Below, piece by piece: positions 43,020 through 51,954 of a DNA stretch of 64,000 nt (positions within the stretch are counted from its first letter, which is position 1; each line of letters opens with the position of its first letter). A program made the position numbers and the translations under genes. The notes under the pieces were generated by a model. The model ran no database searches. It was not told the origin of the DNA and worked only from the letters and a program-made list of their open reading frames with translations. Origin of the DNA: Amantichitinum ursilacus (GTDB lineage: Bacteria; Pseudomonadota; Gammaproteobacteria; Burkholderiales; Chitinibacteraceae); assembly GCF_001294205.1 (NCBI RefSeq), contig NZ_LAQT01000032.1, positions 1 to 64,000 of the forward strand. The letters run 5' to 3'.

Positions 43020-44336
43020 TCAATCTGCCCATTTTATCCGGGCTGGTTGCGATTTGCCTTCCGGAATACGGGCCTCGCTACGACCATAACGCACCAGCCC
43101 AAGTTCACTGGCGTCGATTTCGGGTTGGCGTGCCAGCACGCAATCGGCAATCACGCGCGCGCTGCCGCAGGCCATGGTCCAGCCCAGCGTGCCATGGCCC
43201 GCGTTGATAAACAGATTCTCATAACCGGTAGCGCCCACCACCGGCGTGCCATCGGGCGTCATCGGGCGCAGGCCGGTCCATGCGCTGGCCTGCTCCAACG
43301 GGCCCGCGGTGGGGAACAGATCGTTGCTGACCATCTTGAGCGTGGCGATGCGCGCTGCGGCCAGGCGCTTATCAAAACCGGCAATCTCGGCCATGCCGCC
43401 CACGCGCAGGCGGTTGTCAAAACGGGTGAGCGCGATCTTGTAGCTTTCATCCAGCACCGTGGAGCGCGGCGCGCCATCCGGGTTGGTCAGCGGCACGGTA
43501 ATCGAATAGCCCTTGACCGGATAAATCGGCAAATCGAGGCCCAGCGGCAGCGCCATCGCGCGCGCGGCACAGCCAGTGGCCAGCACGACGCTGTCGGCTT
43601 TCAGCACTTCGCCGTTGGCCAGTTCAACGCAATCAATGCGCGCGCCGTGGGCCACCAGCCGTTGCACGTCCACGCCGTAGCGGAAATTAACGCCATTGCT
43701 GGCGGCGCGGGCGGCCAGGCGTTCGGTAAACAATTTGCAGTCGCCGGTTTCATCATTGGGCAAACGCAGCGCGCCTGTCAGCTTGTGCGCGACTTGTGCG
43801 AGCGCAGGTTCGGCATCGACCACGCCCGCGGTGTCCAGCACGTCGTGCGCCACGCCCATCTGCGCCAGCAATGCGGCGTCACGCTGGCCACCCAATAACT
43901 GTTTATCGGTACGGAACACCTGCAAGGTGCCCAGCGCGCGCTCTTCGTAATGCAGATCAATTTCGGCGCGCAAATCACGCAGGCAATCGCGGCTGTATTC
44001 GGCCAGCGGCACCATGCGATTCTTGTTGCGGGCATACGCGGTCTCGGTGCAATTGGCCAGCATGCGCGCCATCCACACCAGCTGAAACCAGCTGCCATCG
44101 GGGCGGATACGCAGCGGCGCATGGCGTGATACCAGCCATTTCATTGCCTTCCACGGGATACCGGGCGCGGCCCACGGCGCGGCATACCCGGGCGAAACCT
44201 GCCCCGCATTGGCAAAGCTGGTTTCCTCGGCCGGCGCGGGCAGTTTTTCCAGCACCGTGACCTCACAGCCGGCCGCTTTCAGGTAATACGCCGTGGTTAC
44301 GCCAACCACGCCTGCACCAATCACGATGACTTTCAT
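43020..44336 (-). CDS. dadA: D-amino acid dehydrogenase small subunit
   Basis: FAD-dependent membrane-associated enzyme oxidising D-alanine and related D-amino acids to keto acids. The N-terminal IGAGVVGVTTAYYL (about 6-19) is the FAD-binding loop. The protein is 438 residues, typical for DadA. YPVKGYSITVPL and the TPDGTPVVGATGYENLFINAGHGTLGW C-terminal FAD site are conserved. It is divergent from an Lrp-family regulator, with a palindromic site between them. No alanine racemase gene (dadX) is adjacent. Confidence 0.95.
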   Translation of the reverse strand: MKVIVIGAGVVGVTTAYYLKAAGCEVTVLEKLPAPAEETSFANAGQVSPGYAAPWAAPGIPWKAMKWLVSRHAPLRIRPDGSWFQLVWMARMLANCTETAYARNKNRMVPLAEYSRDCLRDLRAEIDLHYEERALGTLQVFRTDKQLLGGQRDAALLAQMGVAHDVLDTAGVVDAEPALAQVAHKLTGALRLPNDETGDCKLFTERLAARAASNGVNFRYGVDVQRLVAHGARIDCVELANGEVLKADSVVLATGCAARAMALPLGLDLPIYPVKGYSITVPLTNPDGAPRSTVLDESYKIALTRFDNRLRVGGMAEIAGFDKRLAAARIATLKMVSNDLFPTAGPLEQASAWTGLRPMTPDGTPVVGATGYENLFINAGHGTLGWTMACGSARVIADCVLARQPEIDASELGLVRYGRSEARIPEGKSQPARIKWAD

Positions 44337-44373
44337 AGAGAGGGTCTCGCGCTTTTATGCGCATGCCATATTT

Positions 44374-44422
44374 ATGGAGAATATCTGGAGTATAAAAACG
44401 AACATCCAGTGATATTCTCCAT
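44374..44422. promoter_or_regulatory. Long inverted repeat, probable Lrp-family operator
   Basis: ATGGAGAATATC (44374-44385) and GATATTCTCCAT (44411-44422) form a perfect 12-bp inverted repeat, with a second inner pair CTGGA/TCCAG. It lies in the divergent region of dadA and the Lrp-type gene. Its size fits a multi-site Lrp operator. Confidence 0.65.
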
Positions 44423-44451
44423 TTCATGTTGGCAAAACACGAATAACCACC

Positions 44452-44949
44452 ATGCGCACACGTTATGAAAGCGGTCGGGCATTAGACCGCGTCGATTACA
44501 AGATTTTGCGGATCTTGCAGCAGAACGCCCGTATACCGATTACCGAGCTGGCCGAAAAAGTGGGCCTGACCGCCACGCCGTGCACAGAGCGCATCAAGCG
44601 GCTCGAAGAATCGGGCGCCATCCTCGGTTATTACGCGCGGCTTAATCCGCAAATACTGCATGCGCCGCTGCTGGTTTTTGTCGAATTGAAATTGGGCCGC
44701 AAATCGGGCGAGGTGTTCGATGACTTCCGCCGAGCGGTGGCCAGCATCCCGGAGGTGCTGGAATGCCATTTGATCTCGGGCGATTTCGATTATTTATTGA
44801 AAGCGCGGCTGCCTGATATGAGTCATTACCGGCGCTTGCTGGGCGATATTCTGTTGCGACTGCCGGGCGCAGCCGAGTCGCGCAGCTATGTGGTGATGGA
44901 AGAAGTGAAAGAGACGCTGGCGCTGCCCCTACCCGATCAGGCCCCGTAA
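44452..44949 (+). CDS. Lrp/AsnC-family transcriptional regulator
   Basis: A 165-residue leucine-responsive-type regulator. The N-terminal helix-turn-helix is about 11-62 (DRVDYKILRILQQNARIPITELAEKVGLTATPCTERIKRL) and the RAM effector-binding domain about 70-155. The divergent dadA and the large palindrome between them suggest it is the DadR-type regulator, binding D- or L-alanine; the effector is inferred, not seen. Confidence 0.92.
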   Translation: MRTRYESGRALDRVDYKILRILQQNARIPITELAEKVGLTATPCTERIKRLEESGAILGYYARLNPQILHAPLLVFVELKLGRKSGEVFDDFRRAVASIPEVLECHLISGDFDYLLKARLPDMSHYRRLLGDILLRLPGAAESRSYVVMEEVKETLALPLPDQAP

Positions 44950-45085
44950 GTAGCGCGGCCCGGACGTCAGCGGCGGGCCACAGCGACTACATTTTCACTG
45001 CCACAGCACGCCGCAGCCGCCCTACAATGCGGTTTTGCCCACAAGGCGCTGTCTGCTACGCAGCCGTACCCCGGAGTCCGTCCCC

Positions 45086-46894
45086 ATGTCTACCCAGCCG
45101 CAAATCATCCAGGACCGTATCGCCCAGCTTCGCGCCGCCATGGCCCAAGCCGGCGTCGATGCGGTCGTTGTTCCGTCCGCTGACCCGCATTTGTCTGAAT
45201 ACCTGCCCGAGCGCTGGCAAGGGCGTGCGTTTTTCTCGGGCTTTAACGGCTCCGTGGGCACCCTGGTGGTCACCAAAGACTTTGCGGGCGTGTGGGTGGA
45301 TGGCCGTTACTGGGTGCAAGCCGAAACCCAACTGGCTGGCACCGGCGTCAAGCTGATGAAGTTGCTCAGCGGCCAGGCGCAGCCGCACGCGGACTGGCTG
45401 GCGGCCAATCTGCCTGCGGGCGCGGTCGTTGCCGCTGATGGCGATGTACTGGCGCTGGGCGCGGGCAAAGCGCTGGCCAGCGCGCTGAAAGACCAATCCA
45501 TTACGCTGCGCACCGATCTCGATGTGCTCGGCGACGCCTGGGCCAACCGCCCCACGTTGCCGTCCGCGCGTGTTTATGAACATACCGGCCCGCAAGCGCC
45601 GGTCTCGCGCGCCAGCAAACTGCAAGCGGTGCGCGCTGCCATGCAACAGGCGGGCGCATCGTGGCACTTTATTTCCGCGCTGGATGACATCGCCTGGTTG
45701 CTTAACCTGCGCGGCGCAGATGTTGAATACAACCCGGTGTTCCTGGCGCACGCGCTGATCAGCGTCGATCAGGTCACGCTGTTTATCGGTGACGACAAAA
45801 TCGACGCCGCGTTGCAATCTGCGCTGGCGCAGGATGGCGTGCAGCTGCAGCCGTACGATCAAGCCACCGCCGCCCTGCGCGCGCTGCCTGCTGACGCAGT
45901 GGTGCTGGCTGATCCGGCGCGCACCACCGTCGGCATTATCGGCGCAGTGCCCGCCAGCGCCCGCGTCATCGAAAAGATCAACCCGTCGCAGCTGGCCAAA
46001 TCGCGCAAAACCGCCGAAGAAGCCGCCAACGTGCGCGCCACCATGGCGCAAGACGGCGCGGCGCTGTGCAATTTCTTTGCCTGGCTGGATAAAGCGCTCA
46101 ATGTCGAAGCGATTACCGAACTGACCATCGACGAAAAACTGTCGGCGGAACGCGCCAAACGCCCCGGCTTTGTGTCGCTCAGCTTCAGCACCATCGCTGG
46201 CTTTAACGCCAACGGCGCGCTGCCGCACTATCGCGCGCTGCCCGAAGCGCACTCCGAGATCAAAGGCAACGGCCTGTTGTTGATTGATTCGGGCGGCCAG
46301 TATCTGGGCGGCACCACCGATATCACCCGCGTGGTGCCGGTGGGTACGGTCAGCGCCGCGCAAAAGCGTGACTACACGCTGGTGCTGAAGGGCGTGATTG
46401 CCTTGTCGAGCGCGAAGTTTCCGCGGGCCATTCGCGCCGCCATGCTCGACGGCATCGCCCGCGCGCCGATGTGGGCGGCCGGCGTGGATTACAACCACGG
46501 CACCGGCCATGGCGTGGGCTACTTCATGAACGTGCACGAAGGCCCGCAAAGCATCGGTTACTTCCGCGACGCAGGCCCCGATACCGCGATGGAGCCCGGC
46601 ATGATCACCTCGATCGAGCCCGGTATCTACCGCCCGCAGCAATGGGGTATCCGCATCGAAAACCTGGTGCTGAATACACCGGCGGAAAGCAACGAGTTCG
46701 GCGAATTTCTGCAGTTTGAGACGCTGACACTGTGCCCGATCGACACCCGCGTGATCGACACCAGCCTGATGCGCGCCGATGAACTGGCGTGGCTGAATGA
46801 CTATCACGCCACCGTGCGCGAACGCCTGCTGCCGCTGGTAGAAGGCGCAGCGCGGGACTGGCTGCTGGAACGCACCGAGCCGCTGACCGCTTGA
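45086..46894 (+). CDS. Aminopeptidase P family (Xaa-Pro aminopeptidase), long form
   Basis: A 602-residue protein. It has two creatinase N-terminal-like domains (about 1-310) and a C-terminal pita-bread metallopeptidase domain. DSGGQYLGGTTDITR provides the two metal Asp residues, HGTGHGVGYFMNVHEGP includes the metal His, and ITSIEPGIY and NLVL...EFLQFETLT supply the Glu ligands. Long enough to be the eukaryote-like APP1 type; cleaves N-terminal residues before proline. The ATG at 45086 has GGAG 10 bases upstream; the frame extends to 45035 without support. Confidence 0.93.
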   Translation: MSTQPQIIQDRIAQLRAAMAQAGVDAVVVPSADPHLSEYLPERWQGRAFFSGFNGSVGTLVVTKDFAGVWVDGRYWVQAETQLAGTGVKLMKLLSGQAQPHADWLAANLPAGAVVAADGDVLALGAGKALASALKDQSITLRTDLDVLGDAWANRPTLPSARVYEHTGPQAPVSRASKLQAVRAAMQQAGASWHFISALDDIAWLLNLRGADVEYNPVFLAHALISVDQVTLFIGDDKIDAALQSALAQDGVQLQPYDQATAALRALPADAVVLADPARTTVGIIGAVPASARVIEKINPSQLAKSRKTAEEAANVRATMAQDGAALCNFFAWLDKALNVEAITELTIDEKLSAERAKRPGFVSLSFSTIAGFNANGALPHYRALPEAHSEIKGNGLLLIDSGGQYLGGTTDITRVVPVGTVSAAQKRDYTLVLKGVIALSSAKFPRAIRAAMLDGIARAPMWAAGVDYNHGTGHGVGYFMNVHEGPQSIGYFRDAGPDTAMEPGMITSIEPGIYRPQQWGIRIENLVLNTPAESNEFGEFLQFETLTLCPIDTRVIDTSLMRADELAWLNDYHATVRERLLPLVEGAARDWLLERTEPLTA

Positions 46895-46988
46895 CCCGGC
46901 GGCCCGGGCGGCAGCGCCCGCCTTGGCCCGGTAATGCAATCCACTGCGCCCGACCTGGTTCGGGCGTCGTGCTTTTACGGAATGTTAG

Positions 46989-47405
46989 ATGAGCGCACTC
47001 GACGCCCGCCCACCGATCTGCATTGCTGCGGCAGTGCTGTCGCGGCACGACGGCCACGTGCTGCTGGTGCGCAAACGCGGCTCGCATGCGTTTATGCAAC
47101 CAGGCGGCAAGATCGATGCTGGCGAGACGCCGCTGCAAGCGCTCTGCCGCGAACTGGCGGAAGAATTGCAGATCACCGTGCCGCCGACGCTGCCGGTGTA
47201 TATGGGGCGGTTTGCGGCGCCCGCAGTGAATGAGCCGGGCTTTACCGTGATCGCCGAAGTCTTCACATTGCCCTGGAATGCAGCCGTAACGCCCTCGGCC
47301 GAAATTGAAGAGGCACGCTGGGTAGACCCCGATCAGCTCGACGCCATCACACTGGCGCCGCTAAGCCGGGATCAGATCCTGCGGCACTGGAAAACGCTGG
47401 CTTGA
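46989..47405 (+). CDS. Nudix hydrolase
   Basis: A 138-residue hydrolase cleaving a nucleoside diphosphate linked to another moiety. The Nudix box runs from GGKIDAGETPLQALCRELAEELQI; the usual glycine near its end (EExG) is Gln here. Metal-binding glutamates of REL-EE are intact. Its 3' end overlaps the oppositely oriented membrane-protein gene by about 59 bases. Confidence 0.9.
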   Translation: MSALDARPPICIAAAVLSRHDGHVLLVRKRGSHAFMQPGGKIDAGETPLQALCRELAEELQITVPPTLPVYMGRFAAPAVNEPGFTVIAEVFTLPWNAAVTPSAEIEEARWVDPDQLDAITLAPLSRDQILRHWKTLA

Positions 47406-48081
47406 GGTCACCGGCGCCCTCGCCGTCGCGCTGCGTCTGGAGTTCGATAACCATACCAGGAAAGTCGAGTCGGGCTGCGGCAGCACGGGCCTTGGCATTT
47501 TGATAGCCCGCGCTGTGCAAGATGAGCTGGACGGCCACTCCAGCCACAACCAGCGCCAACGCAGCGCCGAAATAAAAACCCGACAGCGCCAACGCAATCG
47601 TTACAACGGCCGCGATCAGGATGATGCTGCGTGGCGCCTGCAACAGCGTGCGCGCAGTGGGACTGTTGGCCGCGCCCAGCGCCGCGATGATCAGGTGCTC
47701 GGGGAATTCGGTATGCCACGCAATAAAGCGATATTCGCCTGCGGCGATTTGCGCGTCGGCGCGTATGTGCACATTGGGCTGAAAGCTCAGACAGGCCGAT
47801 TCGATACCGCCAAAACCAACCTGGCCGCGCTCGGTAACAAACTGGCCGCGAAGCACGTCAGCGTCGCTGCAATATTGTGCAATCTGCACGGGCACTGCTT
47901 CGCCGACATACAAATGCAGCAGGTATCCGCCATCACCGCCGGTGCTGAGTCGAATCAGGCGCTGCCGCTGCACCAGGCGCGCGATCCCCGCGGCGTCCGG
48001 CAGCCGCTGGGGCAAGGCATCAATATCAAATAACGCCATTTCGGCAGCGTCGGTGCCACCGGACAATCGATAATGGGACAT
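47347..48081 (-). CDS. Hypothetical membrane protein
   Basis: A 244-residue protein that I do not recognise. A long soluble N-terminal half (about 1-145) is followed by two close hydrophobic helices (about 150-190) and a basic C-terminal tail. ATG at 48081 is a simple start, but no strong ribosome-binding site is visible. Its 3' end overlaps the Nudix gene tail-to-tail. Codon use is host-like, which supports a real gene. Confidence 0.65.
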   Translation of the reverse strand: MSHYRLSGGTDAAEMALFDIDALPQRLPDAAGIARLVQRQRLIRLSTGGDGGYLLHLYVGEAVPVQIAQYCSDADVLRGQFVTERGQVGFGGIESACLSFQPNVHIRADAQIAAGEYRFIAWHTEFPEHLIIAALGAANSPTARTLLQAPRSIILIAAVVTIALALSGFYFGAALALVVAGVAVQLILHSAGYQNAKARAAAARLDFPGMVIELQTQRDGEGAGDLKPAFSSAAGSDPGLAAPV

Positions 48082-48150
48082 CGGCGGACTCTAAAGGGTC
48101 TCAGGGATGGAGCAGATCACGCTGCATGCGGCGAGCGGAGTCCGGTTGAA

Positions 48151-49353
48151 TTACCAGTTACTCTCACGTTCCGGCGTGGCGCTGATTTTGTGAATCGACA
48201 AATCGGCGCCATGGTATTCCTCTTCTTCATCCAGCCGGATGCCGACCAGGCGCTTGAGCACGCCGTACACCAGATAACCGCCGCCAAACGCCACCGCCAC
48301 GGCCAGTGAAGTGCCTAGAAGCTGGCTGGCCAGGCTTACACCGCCCGCGCCGCCCAGCGCGGTCTGGCCAAAGATGCCGGCTGCAATGCCGCCCCACACG
48401 CCGCACAAGCCGTGCAACGGCCACACGCCCAGCACGTCGTCGATCTTCCAGCGGTTCTGCGTGACGGTAAACAGATAGACAAACGCGGCCCCGGCCACCG
48501 CGCCGACCACCAGGCTGCCCAGCGGATGCATGATGTCGGAGCCCGCGCATACCGCTACCAACCCGGCCAGCGGGCCGTTATGCACGAAGCCCGGATCGTT
48601 TTTGCCGACCCACATCGCCGCCAGCGTGCCGCCGACCATGGCCATCAACGAATTCAGCGCCACCAGACCCGAGATGCCGTCGATGCGTTGCGCGCTCATC
48701 ACGTTAAAGCCGAACCAGCCCACCACCAGAATCCACGCGCCCAGCGCCAGAAACGGAATCGATGACGGCGGATGCGCCGCCACGCCGCCATCTTTGTGAT
48801 AACGGCCTTTGCGCGGGCCCAGATGCAGTACCGCCGCCAACGCAATCCAGCCGCCCACCGCATGCACCACGACCGAGCCGGCAAAGTCATGGAACGCCGC
48901 CCCCAGATGCGCGGTCATCCACGCCTGCACGCCCAGGTTGCCGTTCCAGAAAATGCCTTCGATAAACGGATATAGAAAGCCCACCAGCACAAAGGTGGCG
49001 GCGCTTTGCGGATGAAAGCGCGCACGCTCGGCAATGCCGCCCGAAATAATCGCCGGGATGGCCGCCGCAAAAGTCAGCAGAAAGAAGAACTTGACCAGCG
49101 AATAGCCGTTGTTTTGCGTGAGCGCGCTGACGGGCTGCAGAAAATGCACGCCATAGGCGATGCCGTAGCCGATGAAAAAATAGGCAATCGCCGAAATAGC
49201 AAAGTCAGTGAGGATTTTGACCAGCGCGTTAACCTGATTCTTTTTGCGCACGGTGCCCAGCTCTAAAAACGCGAAGCCCGCGTGCATGGCCAGGATCATG
49301 ATGGCGCCGAGCAGGATAAAGAGCACATCGGTGCTGGATTTCAGGGTGTTCAC
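48151..49353 (-). CDS. amt: Ammonium transporter (Amt family)
   Basis: Imports ammonium/methylammonium. The 400-residue protein has about 11 helices and the typical AMHAGFAFLELGTVRKKNQVNALVKI start and the DFAGSVVVHAVGGWIAL family signature. GTG at 49353 is favoured (GGAG 6 bases upstream); an ATG eight codons earlier (49377) lacks one. A sigma-54-type promoter sits 47 bases upstream of the chosen start, so it is probably under NtrC-type nitrogen control. No glnK is visible next to it. Confidence 0.93.
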   Translation of the reverse strand: MNTLKSSTDVLFILLGAIMILAMHAGFAFLELGTVRKKNQVNALVKILTDFAISAIAYFFIGYGIAYGVHFLQPVSALTQNNGYSLVKFFFLLTFAAAIPAIISGGIAERARFHPQSAATFVLVGFLYPFIEGIFWNGNLGVQAWMTAHLGAAFHDFAGSVVVHAVGGWIALAAVLHLGPRKGRYHKDGGVAAHPPSSIPFLALGAWILVVGWFGFNVMSAQRIDGISGLVALNSLMAMVGGTLAAMWVGKNDPGFVHNGPLAGLVAVCAGSDIMHPLGSLVVGAVAGAAFVYLFTVTQNRWKIDDVLGVWPLHGLCGVWGGIAAGIFGQTALGGAGGVSLASQLLGTSLAVAVAFGGGYLVYGVLKRLVGIRLDEEEEYHGADLSIHKISATPERESNW

Positions 49354-49399
49354 AAAAAGCTCCGCAATGGCATGCACTAAAACTGAGTGGAGCGCACCA

Positions 49400-49418
49400 A
49401 AAGCAATCTATATGCCAA
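49400..49418 (-). promoter_or_regulatory. Sigma-54 (-24/-12) promoter of amt
   Basis: Read on the minus strand: TTGGCAT-N4-ATTGCTTT, with the GG and GC doublets separated by exactly 10 bases, as sigma-54 requires. Predicted start near 49391. Confidence 0.7.
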
Positions 49419-49825
49419 GCTGGATAAGGTCTTGTTTTATCGAAATTGAGTTCGCCTATTTATGCGAAATGCACCGGATTTGCGCACAAGCTCGGTGCAA
49501 AATAATCAGAAGGCGAGAGATCAGGCACCAAAATGGCGACACATATTTTCGACTTGGTGCGCGCTTGCACCATTGGCGAACAGGTGGCGCGTTCACGTAA
49601 GAAAACCGGCGCTTTTTGATACGTAGCGAGACATCGCCACGGTGCTCTGTAAAGAATGTGAAAAGGCCGGAACGGATTCTTACGCCGTTGTACTAATTCC
49701 ATACAAACCAGGTAGTTATCACACTAGCGATGTGAACTTCACACTAGATATGATGACGGCATTGGGTACAACATCGCTTTGCACTGGGCCGCGTGACTCC
49801 ACGGGGCCGGTAAGGGAGTAACACC
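49419..49825. promoter_or_regulatory. Control region between amt and the glycine-zipper gene
   Basis: No gene is supported. Several TGCACC/GGTGCA half sites (49470-49475, 49494-49499, 49524-49529, about 49555-49571) resemble NtrC enhancer halves, but only a few show the canonical spacing. They lie 60-180 bases upstream of the sigma-54 promoter. The right part (about 49700-49825) should hold the promoter of the next gene, which was not identified. Confidence 0.4.
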
Positions 49826-50533
49826 ATGAAATCGCTCGTGTTGATGCTGAGTCTGGCCTCGATGGTTGGCGTCGCCGCAGAAGCGCAAGCCGCCGAATAT
49901 GGCCGCGTTATTTCGACCACGCCGGTGGTAGAAAACTATTCCAACCCGCAGCAATCGTGCTGGACCGAACAAGTGGTGGTGCAACAGCCCCACAACTACG
50001 GCGGCGCATTGCTGGGCGGGATTTTTGGCGGGTTGCTGGGCAGCACCGTGGGCCGCGGCAACGGCAATGTGGCGGCCACTGCAGCGGGCGCCGCAATTGG
50101 TGCGTTGTCGGGCGATAACGCCGCGAATGCCGCCAACACCAGCGTGCAGAACGTGCAGAAATGCACCACCGTGCAAGGCGCCACGCAACAACGCCTGATT
50201 GGTTATGACGTCACCTATGAATATTCCGGCCAGCGTTACACCACGCGCATGGCGTATGACCCGGGCAACCGCGTGCCGATTTCGGTCAGCGTGGATGGCG
50301 AGCAGCAGCAACAGCAACCGGTGCAAACGGTGACACAATCCGCGCCGATCACCACGACCACCACCTACGTGCAATCGCAGCCGGTGATCGTCAGTTCGCC
50401 GACGGTGGTGTATACCACGCCCACGTATTACGCGGCCCCGGTCATCTGGCCGGCATTGTCGGTGGGTTTCTACCGCGGATGGGGTGGCGGCTGGGGTTAT
50501 CACGGCGGCTACCACGGTGGCTGGCATCATTAA
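49826..50533 (+). CDS. Glycine-zipper 2TM-domain exported protein
   Basis: A 235-residue protein. Signal peptide about 1-23 (MKSLVLMLSLASMVGVAAEAQA). The glycine zipper (about 58-90: GGALLGGIFGGLLGSTVG and AAGAAIGALSGD) is of the kind found in SlyB-like outer-membrane proteins. A Gln- and Thr-rich middle is followed by a Gly-, Trp- and His-rich tail (WGGGWGYHGGYHGGWHH) that could bind metals or sit at the envelope surface. The precise role is unknown; envelope integrity is the family's usual context. Confidence 0.85.
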   Translation: MKSLVLMLSLASMVGVAAEAQAAEYGRVISTTPVVENYSNPQQSCWTEQVVVQQPHNYGGALLGGIFGGLLGSTVGRGNGNVAATAAGAAIGALSGDNAANAANTSVQNVQKCTTVQGATQQRLIGYDVTYEYSGQRYTTRMAYDPGNRVPISVSVDGEQQQQQPVQTVTQSAPITTTTTYVQSQPVIVSSPTVVYTTPTYYAAPVIWPALSVGFYRGWGGGWGYHGGYHGGWHH

Positions 50534-50585
50534 GCCCGTATCGGCCTTGTCTCGGCCTGCGCAGTAACCCCCGGTCGCAGGAAAC

Positions 50586-50619
50586 AAAAAACCCGCATTG
50601 GCACAATGCGGGTTTTTTT
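50586..50619. terminator. Bidirectional terminator between glycine-zipper gene and grxD
   Basis: Stem ACCCGCATTG/CAATGCGGGT, 3-base loop, A-run before and T-run after. Serves both convergent genes. Confidence 0.9.
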
Positions 50620-50646
50620 ATGGGCGCTTGATTGCGCGCAAAATGC

Positions 50647-50952
50647 TCAGTCTTGCAACATTTTTTCCAGTTCACCGGTGCTGAACAGTTCTTTCATGAT
50701 GTCCGAACCGCCCACAAATTCGCCTTTGATATACAGCTGCGGAATGGTCGGCCAATTGGCGTATTCCTTGATGCCCTGACGCACTTCGGCGTTTTCCAGC
50801 ACGTTGACGGCCACAAAGTTGGCGCCGAGGTTTTTAAGGATTTGCACAGCGCCAGCCGAAAAGCCGCATTGCGGGAAAGTCGGCGTGCCTTTCATGAAAA
50901 GCACAACCGGGTTTTCGGTGACGGTCTGACGGATGCTGTCTTGGATGCTCAT
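50647..50952 (-). CDS. grxD: Monothiol glutaredoxin Grx4
   Basis: A 101-residue Fe-S-related monothiol glutaredoxin, active site CGFS with Cys29. It carries the WPTIPQLYIKGEFVGGSDIM glutathione-binding region. Works in Fe-S cluster trafficking with BolA-like partners. It follows prmC by 72 bases on the same strand. Confidence 0.96.
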   Translation of the reverse strand: MSIQDSIRQTVTENPVVLFMKGTPTFPQCGFSAGAVQILKNLGANFVAVNVLENAEVRQGIKEYANWPTIPQLYIKGEFVGGSDIMKELFSTGELEKMLQD

Positions 50953-51024
50953 GGATTTAACTCGCGCTGCGGAACCCCCACGTAGCGATCGACGCTGAGT
51001 TCCTGATTAATTTACTCGGGTATT

Positions 51025-51852
51025 CTACTCAGCCGCCGGTTTGGGGGCAAGCCCGCCGCTGACGCGATCCAGCCCGGCCAGGTCTTGCCAGGTCTGCACG
51101 TCGCGATAACCGGCCTCGGTCAGCAGATCACGGCTGGCCAAGCCCTGGTCATAGCCGTGTTCAAACAGCAACCAGCCGTCAGGCGTCAGCCAATGCGGTG
51201 CGTTGTCGATAATTGTGCGGATATGCGCGAGGCCGTCCGCCTCATCAGTCAGCGCGCCACGCGGCTCAAAGCGTAGATCGCCTTGCGCCAGATGAGCATC
51301 GTCGCGTTCGATATACGGCGGATTAGACAAGATGAGGTCAAAGCGTTGCGGTGACAGCGCACTAAACCAGTCGCTCAGCACAAACTGCACTTGTGGCGCA
51401 TGCCGCGCGCCATTGGCCTGGGCCACGGCCAGCGCCGCCGCGGACACATCCACCGCCGTCACCTGCGCCAGCGGTCTTTGCTGCGCGACGGTGACCGCGA
51501 TGATGCCGCTGCCGGTGCCCAGATCCAGCACCGGCGCGGGTTGCGCCACAGTGATGCGTTCCAGCGCCAAATCAACAATCAGTTCGGTATCGGGCCGCGG
51601 AATCAGCACATCCGGCGTAACCGCAAACATCAAGCTGTAGAACTCGCGCTCACCCACCAGATACGCCACCGGCTCGCCAGCCCGTCTGCGCGCCGCCAGT
51701 TCGGCAAAACGCTGCGCCAGATCGTCCGGTACGTCGTCGCGATCATGCGCAATCAGCCACGCGCGGCCGTGGCCGGTCAGGTGGAACAACAAGGCGGTGG
51801 CATCGCTGCGATCAAGCCCGCTTTGCGCTAACAGGGTCTGGTAGGTAGGCAT
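51025..51852 (-). CDS. prmC: Peptide chain release factor N5-glutamine methyltransferase
   Basis: Methylates the GGQ glutamine of release factors RF1/RF2. The 275 residues carry LDLGTGSG (109-116) for SAM binding and NPPYIE (177-182) as the catalytic signature. The usual neighbour prfA is not present upstream; the adjacent gene is the divergent corA. Confidence 0.95.
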   Translation of the reverse strand: MPTYQTLLAQSGLDRSDATALLFHLTGHGRAWLIAHDRDDVPDDLAQRFAELAARRRAGEPVAYLVGEREFYSLMFAVTPDVLIPRPDTELIVDLALERITVAQPAPVLDLGTGSGIIAVTVAQQRPLAQVTAVDVSAAALAVAQANGARHAPQVQFVLSDWFSALSPQRFDLILSNPPYIERDDAHLAQGDLRFEPRGALTDEADGLAHIRTIIDNAPHWLTPDGWLLFEHGYDQGLASRDLLTEAGYRDVQTWQDLAGLDRVSGGLAPKPAAE

Positions 51853-51954
51853 GCGCGCAGTTTAGTAGCCGCGAACACGCCGCACAAATTGTGCGGGCGC
51901 GCGGGCGGCAGGCTCTCGTATAATCCGCGCACAGAATGAGACGGAGTTGTGCGC

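Noticed and set aside
45056-46939. 627-codon minus-strand frame opposite the aminopeptidase P gene
   Set aside because: Shadow frame; composition is biased and no motif is present.
49460-49702. 80-codon frame upstream of amt
   Set aside because: Covers the putative enhancer region, has no recognisable product and lacks a ribosome-binding site.
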